Source of the DNA: Ophiothrix spiculata
Lineage: Eukaryota; Echinodermata; Ophiuroidea; Amphilepidida; Ophiotrichidae
Assembly: GCA_000969725.1 (NCBI GenBank)
Contig: JXSR01S003969.1
Reading direction: 5' to 3' (one strand)
Length of the DNA: 37,358 nucleotides
Within the stretch, counting starts at the first letter, position 1, and each line of letters begins with the position of its first letter. The notes beneath the pieces are model-generated. The model was given only the letters and a program-made list of their open reading frames with translations. It was not told where the DNA came from and did not search any database. Of the stretch, positions 28,201 through 37,358 are shown in pieces. The position numbers and the translations under genes were made by a program.

Positions 28201-28631
28201 TGAGTGGTGCTCTGGCAAAATGAGCGGAAAGTCACGATTTTCAAAATTGAGTTTGACATATTTTAATTCTCTATAATCTCATCTTTCGAATGATATACAA
28301 TATGTCATACTTTCTTTCTACAATATTCATTTAGAGAGCGAAATACAAGGTAATTCAATCAAAAATCTGGCAGTAAAAAATTGTCGCAAATTGATTTTAA
28401 AGTTACTGATTTCTATAGTGAATGATAGCAAAACGTTATCAATTACCCGTTAATAATTGCACTTCCCAGCATAATTGACCTTCAAACGCAAGGTATAGTT
28501 TCACACTTATGTATTAATGAGTTTATGTCAAAAAACGAAATTTAATCTTTTCACCATATTTTCACTTTAGCAGCCGTTTATTCAAAATCTTCAATCGTGA
28601 CTTTCCGCTCATTTTGCCAGAGCACCACTCA
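28201..28631. mobile_element. 431-bp MITE with 39-bp perfect inverted repeats
   Basis: Arms 28201-28239 and 28593-28631 are exact reverse complements (TGAGTGGTGCTCTGGCAAAA at the tip). Perfect ends suggest recent activity. Part of its right interior (TTTTCACTTTAGCAGCCGTT) resembles 27727-27750, suggesting an older relative there. No coding. Confidence 0.92.
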
Positions 28632-28804
28632 AATGTCAATTTTGTATTCACATTTTTATCTGGAATGTTTGGTGTAAAACTGACAGCACTTATCTAAATA
28701 TTTCTTTGGAAATCATCAGAAATGTGCCTAATTCTACCAATGTCTCTGAGAATTTATGTTCTATCAACCAGAAATAATTAAGCCATTTTTATGGTGTATT
28801 TATA

Positions 28805-29330
28805 CAGGGTGTATCAAAATAACAGTAACAGGTATTAAAATGTTTTCCACTTAAAAGTGTGACACATGGATTTTAAGTTAATCACAACATTGTCTTTTCA
28901 TAAGTAAAAAATCATTGATGTATGATATCCGACACATAAGATGAAGATGACAGACCTGAAACTGAATCTTCAAAAAAAGAGCTGAAAACTGTCAATTCTG
29001 CACCAAAATGCTTAAATTTAGCTGATTTATCAAGAAAAGGAGCTGAAAAGTGTAATTGATAAAGAGCTGAAATCAGCTCAAAAGCTGAAATGTTTCAGGT
29101 TTGAGATAATTTTGTGAGTTGTAAATAAAAACAATTGCTCAAAGTTAATGAAAATAACAAATGATTTACATGTTGGTCTTGCAAGGATGGATACGTGCAA
29201 AGCAGACTTTGTGATTTCATTTATCTTTATTTTTATACTGAGATTTTGTACCATTCTTTGGCCAAAAAACATTAAGTTTTGCCAAATGGGATGCGTTTAG
29301 GGCAAATTTTCCGAAGTTTGACACACCCTG
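28805..29330. mobile_element. TA-flanked element with CAGGGTG ends (mariner-like)
   Basis: Ends TACAGGGTGTATCAAAA and, on the other strand, TACAGGGTGTGTCAAAC, flanked by TA. 526 bp without a transposase frame. A/T-rich interior with repeated AGCTGAAA words. Confidence 0.72.
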
Positions 29331-30206
29331 TATATACTTACTATAGGGGTAGTTTGTGGGGCTATAGTTTTAATCATAATCAGGCAGATATTTCACTAAT
29401 GAGTGTAAAATGTTTGTACCAAATAAAAGCAAAGAAAAAAACAACAACCCTGTTTCTGTTCAAAAACATGTATTTCAAAAATGTATAAATTGTTTGATAA
29501 GATTTTGGAAAAGTGTACACAGATATAAAAGCTCAGGCAGATATGTAAACTTTACATGTATTACTAACTTTTTGATAGCTTTATTCTAGAGTAGTCTAGA
29601 AAAACTAATAAAAGGTGAAGATGCAAACAAACAATTGTTTTCAATTTATTCATTTTTTGTAGTATCAGTTTTATTGTTAAAACAAAAATGCAAGTATTTT
29701 GATTGGTGTATCTGCAACTTGGAACTCTTTTTTATACAATTTTTTCTACGGCTCATGGACAGCAGCCGGTCACGGTTGGTGTCCTATCGGTGACCGCTGA
29801 AGTTTCTACCAGGTATGATGCCATAAACACATAACTTCGCATACAAGGTTATGACCATGGTATCCAAGACCAACCATTTTCTTACTTTTTTTTGGGAAAA
29901 TTTTGTCGACCTTTATTACGACCTTTCCCAAACTGAAATTAGCCAATTATGTGTCAGTAAGCTGCTTTTATGATTACCTCTAAACAAGACTTTTCTCTAA
30001 ATTGCTGGCTACTTGAACATAATTGTATGTTTGTCATCATAAATCAAAATCACTATTAAACACAATAGAATTATTACAATGATTGGTATTACTAGGACAC
30101 CTTAGGCATGCTGAGAAAATAAAAGAATCAAAATAATTTGATTGCATGTTTATTCAACACCTTATCACTAGGATGCATAAAATCCTTCAAAATGTCTCTC
30201 CCATAT

Positions 30207-30275
30207 GTCAGTGGCTCTTGAAATGGTTCTTCAGGTGACACCGTACGTGGAGAACCATTTCAAAGAGCCACTGAC
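30207..30275. mobile_element. MITE family 1 hairpin core (third copy)
   Basis: The 69-bp hairpin GTCAGTGGCTCTTGAAATGG... to its complement matches the central hairpin of 12497-12755. The outer TGCAAGAAAGTCG ends are absent or unrecognisable. Confidence 0.8.
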
Positions 30276-30374
30276 CCCAAGACTTTAAATTCTGAAATGG
30301 ACAACACAATTTATGAACCAGAGAGCCTTCGGCTCAGTGACCAATGCACTAAAGCCCGTTAGCCAAAAAAATTT

Positions 30375-31690
30375 ATTGACCTAAATGACCCCTTGGATGA
30401 CCTCCCATCAAAAATACCAGAGTTTCGTTGAAATCGGTGAAAATCTGTAAACGAAGAAGCATTGTAAAGGATTTTTGAAAATGACCTCCTTTGACCCTGG
30501 ATGACCTTGAGTTCCAAAATTTTCAACACCCTCATAGGAGTACCCCTGACTGACAGCCAGCCAGGGTGGCACCCGACCCCGTACCCGTCACTGGACAGGG
30601 ATACGGCCAGAACCAACCGATACCACACAGACGCGGGCTCCGTTCCTAACGTCCACAGCCGGCCCGACTCCCTATGAGGAGCCCTGGTTTCCAGCCATAT
30701 GACCACCCGGTGGACGCGGATGTCAACTTGATGACACAGAGAGGGGAACCGTGTGGCCCCGTTGGTTCAAGCCGTATATTGATATCATTGCGAGGCCCTC
30801 GGGGGAGCATAGTGACTGATACTCCCCCGTCTAGGACTCGAGTGTTACGTCCCACCGATGGGTAGTCACGGACTAAATTCGAGAAGCGTGGCCGCACCAT
30901 GTTCAGAATGAATTCTGGATGTACTAAAATTGTATGCATTGCATATCCGCATTTTCATTATTTGACCTATGACCTTTGGGGTCAAGGGTACCATAAATAT
31001 TTTCATTATATTTTTATCAATATATCTATGCAAGTACCATTAATGTAGCACCTACCTATGGTCGGATACCGATTTTTATTTTTTTAAAAATAATTTGACC
31101 TGTGAACTTTGACCTTTGGGGGTCAAGGGTACCAAAAATCTGTTCGGTATATTTTTATCAATCTATCTATGCAAGAACCATAATGCCAGCACCTTCCTAT
31201 GGTTAGATACTGATTTTTGATCATTTTTTAATAATTTGACCTTTCTTGACCCCCTGGATGATCTCCGATCAGAAATTCCTGAACACCCCGAAGGTAGCCT
31301 CTCCCAAGGATGCCTCCACCCAAGTTTTGTCGAAATCTGTAGACGAAGAAGCGTTTTAAAGAATTTTGGAAAGCGCCCTCGTTTGACCTCTGATGACCTC
31401 GGGTCGCAAAATCGTGAACACCCCCATAGCCCCTTTATCCAAGGATCATCCTGTGCAAGTTTCACAAAATCCATCAAAGCATATAAATGTAGCACCTTCC
31501 TATGGCCGGATACTGATTTTTTATTATTTTTTTAAATAATTTGACCTTTGACCTGTGAACTTTGACCTTTGGGGTCAAGGGTACCATAAATCTGTTCGGT
31601 AAATTTTTATCAATCTATCTATGCAAGAACCATAATGCCAGCACCTTCCTATGGTCAGATACTGATTTTTATCATTTTTAAAAACAAGAT
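30375..31690 (+). repeat. array of ~140- and ~170-300-bp TGACCT-rich repeats
   Basis: One unit type (TTTGACC...GGGGTCAAGGGTACCATAAA...TATGCAAG...CACCTTCCTATGG) occurs at about 30956, 31091 and 31538. A second type (GACCCCTGGATGACCTC...AAATCTGT...ACGAAGAAGC) occurs at about 30375 and 31240. They alternate as in a compound satellite. A canonical DR1 word, TGACCTTTGACCT, is at 31542. Confidence 0.8.
30546..30905. other. GC-rich unidentified block inside the repeat array
   Basis: About 360 bp strikingly GC- and CpG-rich next to AT-rich DNA, inserted where the second repeat unit breaks off. Open frames exist on both strands (for example 30646-30939 minus), but none shows a protein family I recognise. 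It could be part of a transposon, or a foreign insert. Confidence 0.5.
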
Positions 31691-31754
31691 GGTTCGCGAA
31701 CCAGTAGTCTCGCCTGCGTATCGACCGCCTACTTAATCATTCATTTGTGGGGTG

Positions 31755-31951
31755 GATCCCAAGGGAAAGGTCATACAATGGGGTCACCATTGGCACTTTT
31801 GATCTCTGGTCCAAGACAAACAATTTGACACCTTAATCGTTGAAATCGGACAAAGTTGAAAATTTGACCCCAAGGGAAAGGTCGGAGGACGGGGTCACCA
31901 TTGACACTTTTGATCTCTGGTCCAAGACGAACAATTTGACACCTTAATCTT
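31755..31951 (+). repeat. ~110-bp direct repeat, two copies
   Basis: CCCAAGGGAAAGGTC...GGGGTCACCATTG(G/A)CACTTTTGATCTCTGG recurs at 31755 and 31866 with few differences. GGTCA-rich like the array before it. Confidence 0.85.
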
Positions 31952-32652
31952 TGACCCCAACGGAAAGGTTGAACATCGTTTGAACATCATAAAATTTTAA
32001 GGTATCGGCGAAAAAGGCATCAATTTTTCGAAGTAGTCTATTGTCGTAATTTTGACCTTGATAATGGACGTGAAATCACTAGTAAAGTTACATGTATAAA
32101 CTAAACACTCTATTCCATATGTACGCTAAAAAATTGTGATATTCTGATAAGTGTAAGTAGGTAAAAACTTGCAGTAAAGATGACGTTCAGCCAAGCGGCA
32201 CCCATTTAGGGACTGTAGCCTTAATTATGACCATCAAAGTAAAAAACTTCTCTAAAACTAAATAAATCATTACCTGACAAAAACAATGAAACATTCATAC
32301 ACACTAAACGCCCGCCACACAAAATGGGACGCAACAAGAGCAGTGCATTGTGAAGTTCCACTGCACTCTGCATACTTTATATTCTTGCGTCCTAATTGGT
32401 CAGGTGACACGCGAAGCGTATAAAGACTTGTTGCACCAAATATTTGATAGCTCAAAAGAACTATAATTTGACCCTAATGGATTATTTGGGCATGCTGAAC
32501 ATGGCCATTGTTCCCAGTCAGTTTAATCAATAGCTAGGCCTATCATCATACCATTAATAAATACATAGAGTTGCTACTGTATGCTAAATGGAATTCTCAC
32601 AAATTCAGGCACAGGTGCAAGCTGACAAGTGTTGTGTTCTGACATGACAAGT

Positions 32653-32961
32653 TATACCCTGGTCACATAACCTTGCAGCGAGGTTACGATGTGTTAACGG
32701 CGTCATACCGGGTAGAATTCAGCGGACACCGATCGGAAACTGTCTGGTGACTGACCGGTGTCCGGACGGTGTCCGTGAGTTGCATAGACACTGGAAACAT
32801 GCCACAAGAATTTAATTCTGAGCTAAAAACCTTGTGGCTTTATATACAATGCATCGCAAGAGCTCGCAAGCTCCGTCGGTGTCATACCAGCATTGTGGCG
32901 GCTTCTTTTCGGCTTACCAGACACCGGTCGGCGACTGCTGGTTATCTGACCAGGGTGATAC
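32653..32961. mobile_element. MITE family 3 (ACCCTGGTCACA ends), copy 1
   Basis: Ends TATACCCTGGTCACATAACC and complement of GGTTATCTGACCAGGGTGAT. GC-rich interior made of CGGTGTCCG/CACCGG words in both orientations. Shares order and words with 36633-36965 (GCGAGGTTACGATGTGTT, CAAGAATTTAATTCTGAG). No coding. Confidence 0.87.
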
Positions 32962-33319
32962 ATGTTGTAGATTAATATTAAAAACAAAATGCAAAATTTA
33001 GAAAAATAAACACTGCCTCATCTCATAAACAGTGTAGTTGATCGGCAAAAATTTAACCAAAAGTTCAGATTTCTTTTGTTCTTTTCGTTTGGCCCACTTT
33101 TCAATTTCAAACAAACAATTGTTTTTGCTCTTCATTTCACTATAACTGCAATTATTGTATATGATATATGCTTCACACTTTAAAAAAATACAGCATCCTT
33201 AACAATTGTTCTTTTATAAAATTCTTACACAAAAGCTTATATTACATTTCTTTTTCATGATTTGTTTGGTTATTTGTTTGTTTTTATAAAAAATAACGTA
33301 TGTACATATCATACTACAA

Positions 33320-33875
33320 TTGGGCTATTCAAGAAATTAATGGTACACCCCCTAAAGAAGGCATGGGATTCAAAGATGCCACTAATTGGTGTTCAAAAAA
33401 TCTGAAATACATCGAAATAATGTGAGAACCAAAATTGCCTATACCTTTGTACACGAAACAACCAATAAAAATTCTGAATTTAGGCTAAAACCAATCTGAA
33501 TTCAGAATTTATTCTGAAATGTGGCATCTCTGGGGATTCCCAAATATTTTGCATGAATTTCTCAGTGGGAAATCCCAAAATAAATGAACGTTCTCCCTCC
33601 ATGATGGTAAAGAAGGCATGGGAATTCCGAAATATTTTTGCCAATTTAGCGCATATTCCCAAATATTCACATTTTCTTTGATCAAATGGGTAAAGAAGGC
33701 ACAGGAAATCCCAATTTTCTGTCTTAAGATGGAACATACCCCTTAAGGCATGAAAATATCAAACCTGGAATTCCCAATTTTGGCATGAAAATATCAAAAT
33801 TCCATCCCAATTTTTCCAGAAAAAACATGGATGCCTTCTTTAGGGGTGTACAGTTAATTTCTGGAATAGCCCATT
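33320..33875. mobile_element. ~555-bp MITE with ~45-bp inverted ends
   Basis: Left TGGGCTATTCAAGAAATTAA...GTACACCCCCTAAAGAAGGCAT; the right end is its complement with few changes. The interior repeats AAGAAGGCA and GGAATTCCCAA words in both orientations. Non-coding. Confidence 0.87.
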
Positions 33876-34302
33876 GTCAAATTTAATGACCTCTAGATGC
33901 CACTATCATGTTCAACTTTATGCAAAGGTCAGTTTGAATCTTGAACAGCCCTCTTCAAGATCTTTGTTACCCAAGCAATTTTTTTAAGAGGTTAAGACTT
34001 CACCCCTATTTCACCTGATTTCAAAAAATGTATAACAAGACTTCACTTGATTAACCAATTTGTTAATTCAAGTTTCATCCACTGATTTTTTAGGTGAAGC
34101 TTCACCTTTGTATCTTTTAATTATTTTGAAATATCCAACATCAGTCTCTGTCAAAGCACTTCTTTGACACTTTATGTACTTCTGTAAAAGCAACAATGTA
34201 AATATTGTATCAGATATTACAAGCATAGGCGACAATGGGCTTTTGTCCAGGATTTAAGATCGTAGCACTGATGGTCAAGTTCAACGATACTCAAGCACCC
34301 GG

Positions 34303-34320
34303 TGGGGGGGGGGGGGGGGG
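34303..34320 (+). repeat. poly-G run
   Basis: Uninterrupted run of about 18 G followed by TAAACC. Such runs are length-unstable and often misassembled. Confidence 0.9.
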
Positions 34321-34620
34321 TAAACCAAATTTGATTTTAGTAGGGGTGTGCCGCTGGGAAATTTGAAGTACCACCCATGTAAATCATACCAATTTTCAAG
34401 AAAAAAGGGACCGCCAAAATACCAAATGTCCAAATTTTGAGTCAAATTTCATACAAAAATTGAAATTTTCTGCAAACATTTACACTAACTTGGCACAAAT
34501 TTCCTGATTTTTGTTTAAAATTTGCCCAATGTGGCCCATACCAGAATGTCTTATTTTCGAACCCAAGTTTGCGGCACATCCCAATAATCTCATTTGTACT
34601 AAGTACCCCTTCCGGGCTCA
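34321..34620. other. intergenic repeat-like stretch, unassigned
   Basis: AT-rich with GTGTGCCGCTGGGA near the left and CCCAAGTTTGCGGCACATCC near the right, which are partly inverted (GTGCCGC/GCGGCAC). Possibly a decayed fold-back element. Confidence 0.4.
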
Positions 34621-35319
34621 AGCATTGACGAAACTGTATCAACATTATCAACGAAAGGGATTCAATATCACTTCACCAACAAACATGAAATACTCGTCCA
34701 AGCTTCATTTTTCCCCAATTGTATTAGGTAAAGCTTCAAAAAAGTTATATATGAACATCAAGACATAAAAACAAGAAAAATATCAATATCATGCTTCGAA
34801 TTGATGTTGATGTGGCATCGAACCTTGAGAGGGTTGTACAAGATTCAAACTGACCCTTGCATTAATTAGAGCTCTAATTCTCTATTAATCAAAACTAATT
34901 ATTGCACAAAGCTGATTTATCATATTCATTCCTTTTTGCATCTGCTTCAATAAGCACTCAGCATTGAGTTTTGTGATTTTAAAAATGATGTTATGTTAAA
35001 TTTTGGTCTGTATGAGGATAAGAAACTAGCCTAGATTTTGATTCCTCATTTCAACCTTTTTGAATACCTACTAATTTAATACACTTTTGAAAAGTCTACC
35101 AAAAAAACTTATTGCACTTTATTCAAACATGTATACTTCACAAATCACTGTGAAAAAGATTAAGAATGGTGTTTCTAGTTTGAAATTAAAGAAATAAACT
35201 GTTTCCACATCTGTGATGGTTAAACAAGTTATTTTCTTTAATATTTTGATTAATCTTTCAACTGGTAAATCTATTTGATAATTAAAAACATCTGACGTAG
35301 TGTCACCACCAAGATATAA

Positions 35320-35648
35320 AGGTAAAGGTAGGCCTAAAGGGGACGGCCTGTATTTCACAGATCGGAGTGCCCATCTCTCTAATAAAGCGTTTGGGTCAGA
35401 CTCCACAATTTGTTATATAGTTGCGTGAGGGGTTCGCCACACCTCCTTCCCCGCGAGTCTGTTACCTTCCCAGCATTGAAGAAAGCTGGTACCCATTTGA
35501 CACCTGGGTGGAGAGGAGCACATTAGGGTTAGTATCTTGCTCAAGGATCCTACACACGCCGCCCACTGGATTTGCACCAACGACTCTAAATGCCCGGTGA
35601 TTAACAGTCAAGGACTTTTCCGCTAGAACACGTATGTCCCTAGACAAC
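35320..35648 (-). mobile_element. tRNA-derived SINE
   Basis: The minus strand starts near 35648 with a tRNA-like head; GGTGCAAATCC (35578-35568) is a B box. The body contains TTGAGCAAGATACTAACCCT followed by CTCCACCCAGGTGTCAAATG, a type of segment I associate with several animal SINE families. It lies just beyond the 3' end of the SUGCT-like gene, in the same orientation. Confidence 0.8.
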
Positions 35649-35728
35649 AACATTTAAGTTTCTCCATTTCTACATATGCAGAGGTTTTTTATCTTAATAC
35701 ATTTCAAGCTTTCAAGTGTTTCTGTGTT

Positions 35729-35734
35729 TTTAAT
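35729..35734 (-). terminator. candidate SUGCT polyadenylation signal ATTAAA
   Basis: ATTAAA on the minus strand about 100 nt past the SUGCT-like stop codon; a common variant of the poly(A) signal. Supported only by position. Confidence 0.25.
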
Positions 35735-35830
35735 TCTAAATCAAATCTTCTCAAACAAAGAACATGTACTGTACAGCAAGCTTATAAAATTGTTTTCCTT
35801 TTCAGTTCTGTTACCATTGACCTTAAAGTA

Positions 35831-36006
35831 TCACACGCTACTTTCCGTATCAGTAGTCATTCCAATTGTGCCGTCTTTGTGAAGCTGTTGAATTCTGTCC
35901 TCTGAATATCCTAGTATTTCTGCCAGTACTTGTTGTGTATGTTCACCTAGTCTGGGTGACGGTGTGCACTGAGTGTTCTCTATACTGCTATACTTCACAG
36001 CTGGTC
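35831..36006 (-). CDS. SUGCT: SUGCT-like last coding exon
   Basis: The acceptor TTCCAACAG (minus strand) precedes GACCAGCTGTG; the join gives VPG-PAVKYSSIENTQ. It continues PRLGEHTQQVLAEILGYSED, the usual C-terminal helix of this family (LGxHTxxVLxExLGYS), and stops at TGA (35833-35831). Confidence 0.9.
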
Positions 36007-37103
36007 CTGTTGGAATTAGTCAAAATATAATTTTGTAAAAAACATGAATGAATAGTGTTTCTGTGACTGTGTCTACCTTGGTCATTGTCTTTAAAGAACA
36101 AAGAGATATTGTAGGCAAAAAATAAATAAATTGGACAATGTAAACGAAAATCCAGGGTAGGGGTTGCATTTACAAACATGGGGCCCTGTACTGTGGATTT
36201 TTGTTTTCTCTGTCCAATAAATTTTCGAGTAGCCTATAGACCTCACCTGGTACTCTGACAGTGCCGGCGCTACTGTGCTGGAATTCTTGGATCATCTTAT
36301 TATGTAGTACTTGGGGATCGTTGAACACTTGTTGCAAATTCTGTATTGGACCGTACGGAAGGCCACTCCCTTCAAATCTCGCCATCCAATAGGATAGATC
36401 CTTCTGAGAAAATCTGGGATAAGAAAGGAATGTAAAGAAGAAAGGAAATCATCAAAAATGTCACATTGTTACATTTTCGTAAAAGAAATCTATGTTGCAA
36501 ACAATTTATGATTCAGTCCCAGCCCTTTGAATTTGTGTACATATATATTGCATTGCATCAACTCTGAATTGCACAGATGAATTTATCTGCACATACTAAA
36601 GCAACAGCTACTCAGAAAATACCTGAATACTTTATACCCTGGTCACAAAACCTTGCGGCGAGGTTACGATGTGTTTACTGCATCATACCAGGTAGATTTC
36701 AGCGGACACCGATCTGACACCGGCCGGTGTCCGACCGGACACCGATCTGACACCGGCCGGTGTCCGTAAGCCGTAGAAACGTCAGAAGCATGCCCCAAGA
36801 ATTTAATTCTGAGTTCATACCTTGCGGCGTGTACACGATGTCTTCAGTTATCTAATAACCACCGGAGACGGACCGGTGACCGACCGGGCATCGCAAGAGC
36901 TTGCAAGCATTCACCGATGTCATACCAGCATTCCGACCGTTGGTTATGTGACCAGGGTGTTATAAAGCTAGGAAGAGAAACATTGAGATGCAAACTATGA
37001 CTTACATTTCAGATAACGTTTCTATTAATGATGTTCTATTTGTGACTCTTAAGTTATTGTCTTTGTATCTCTCATCTTCCAATAAGTGACTGGCATCAAG
37101 ACA
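35831..37103 (-). CDS. SUGCT: SUGCT-like family III CoA-transferase, last three exons
   Basis: Exons in transcript order: 37103-37006, 36413-36247 and 36006-35831, all with AG/GT boundaries and matching phases (2, 1, stop). They encode the C-terminal part of a CaiB/BaiF (family III) CoA-transferase: HLLEDERYKDNNLRVTNRTS, FEGSGLPYGPIQNLQQVF, NDPQVLHNKMIQEFQHSSAG and GTVRVPGPAVKYSS. The SG(L/V)PYGPI, DPQVLHN and VPGPAV(K/R)YS strings match human SUGCT, a mitochondrial enzyme that moves CoA from succinyl-CoA to glutarate in lysine/tryptophan catabolism. The catalytic Asp region and the N-terminus are outside the window. Another family III CoA-transferase (AMACR, formyl-CoA transferase) is less likely from these strings. 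Convergent with XRCC5. Confidence 0.88.
36247..36413 (-). CDS. SUGCT: SUGCT-like exon (second from last)
   Basis: The acceptor TTATCCCAG (minus strand) gives LSE-IFSQKDLSYWMARFEG, whose spacing to SGLPYGPI equals that in human SUGCT; this decides against the in-frame CAG 9 nt further in. The donor GTGAGG follows GTACCAG. Ends in phase 1. Confidence 0.88.
36633..36965. mobile_element. MITE family 3 (ACCCTGGTCACA ends), copy 2
   Basis: Inverted ends ATACCCTGGTCACAAAACC and complement of GGTTATGTGACCAGGGTGTT. An internal CACCGATCTGACACCGGCCG...TCCG block is directly repeated twice. It lies in the SUGCT-like intron between 36414 and 37005. Confidence 0.88.
37006..37103 (-). CDS. SUGCT: SUGCT-like exon (third from last)
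   Basis: On the minus strand the acceptor TTATTTTCAG precedes TGTCTTGATGCC and the donor is GTAAGT after GAAAT. It reads CLDASHLLEDERYKDNNLRV then TNRTSLIETLSE, the helical segment before the substrate-loop region. Ends in phase 2. Confidence 0.87.
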
Positions 37104-37358
37104 CTGAAAATAAAATGAAACAAGAGAAAATAAATGCTCACATTTTGCCAGTGAGTCCAACCAAAGTAAACAGTTATGACATTAAAAAAGGAAATTCAGC
37201 AACTCACTGTATCTCCTCATACAGGAGCGTACCGTTTTTGATTTGTGATGAATCCACAGTTGTTATTCAAACAAGTAGAACGCTGGTTTACGCAAAATAT
37301 GTCCCCACCGAATGTCACTAATTTGGTCAAGAGCTATCCATGGTCCAAATTAAATCCA

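Noticed and set aside
30646..30939. 97-codon minus-strand frame in the GC-rich block
   Set aside because: No recognisable family, overlapping frames of similar length on both strands, and a repeat context.
35119..35406. 95-codon minus frame downstream of the SUGCT-like gene
   Set aside because: Partly inside a SINE, with no family resemblance or splice link to the gene.

Overview
The window is animal nuclear DNA. It is AT-rich, with small coding exons separated by long introns full of transposon debris, and every exon called here is bounded by consensus AG/GT splice sites. It holds parts of two convergent genes. The organism looks like an invertebrate, possibly an echinoderm-like deuterostome. 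That is an impression from the SINE and inverted-repeat content and from the vertebrate-like Ku80 tail, not a proof.

Plus strand, 99-25943: the gene for Ku80 (XRCC5), the DNA-end-binding subunit of the Ku70/Ku80 heterodimer used in non-homologous end joining. The first exon or exons (about 45 residues, judged against human Ku80) lie left of the window. From 99 onward I can chain 16 exons with consistent phase to 21364 (2001 nt, exactly 667 codons). An acidic exon then flanks a 953-N assembly gap, and an 18-nt last exon encodes LEMMA-stop. The spliced C-terminus reads EEDLLEMMA, which resembles the vertebrate Ku80 tail that recruits DNA-PKcs. The order is: vWA-like N-terminal domain (99-2874), Ku beta-barrel core (3339-15342), linker with an AKKAKL nuclear-localisation-like patch (17661-17766), C-terminal helical domain (18256-21364), acidic tail and terminal motif.

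Minus strand, 35831-37103: the last three exons of a family III CoA-transferase that looks like SUGCT (succinyl-CoA:glutarate CoA-transferase). The rest of the gene lies right of the window.

Introns and the 10-kb intergenic stretch (25944-35830): two 5'-truncated LINE 3' ends, each ending within about 35 bp of a Ku80 exon acceptor; three tRNA-derived SINEs; and many non-autonomous DNA elements with terminal inverted repeats. The latter include a piggyBac-like element with TTAA target duplications (11300-12154), TA-flanked Tc1/mariner/pogo-like MITEs, and several fold-back families, some present in two or three copies.

Most worth a second look: a 73-bp tandem array built from the 3' end of a Ku80 exon together with its splice donor (6408-6790); a decayed copy of another Ku80 exon with its acceptor mutated (20470-20545), separated from the real exon by a MITE; an exon-like echo at the left edge; an 89-bp, 98%-matched hairpin in an intron (14565-14767); an A-B-A'-B' interleaved inverted repeat (4503-5326); a ~200-bp repeat shared by two introns of the same gene; and identical or near-identical sequence on both sides of each N gap, suggesting unmerged contig ends.

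Stretches where I see no gene or recognisable element: 3454-4500, 5330-5765, 5905-6356, 8390-9130, 9200-10164, 16130-17660, 18329-19712, 20950-21296, 21365-22168, 24420-25270, 25944-26320, 29335-30200, 32010-32650, 33880-34300, 34630-35310 and 37104-37358.
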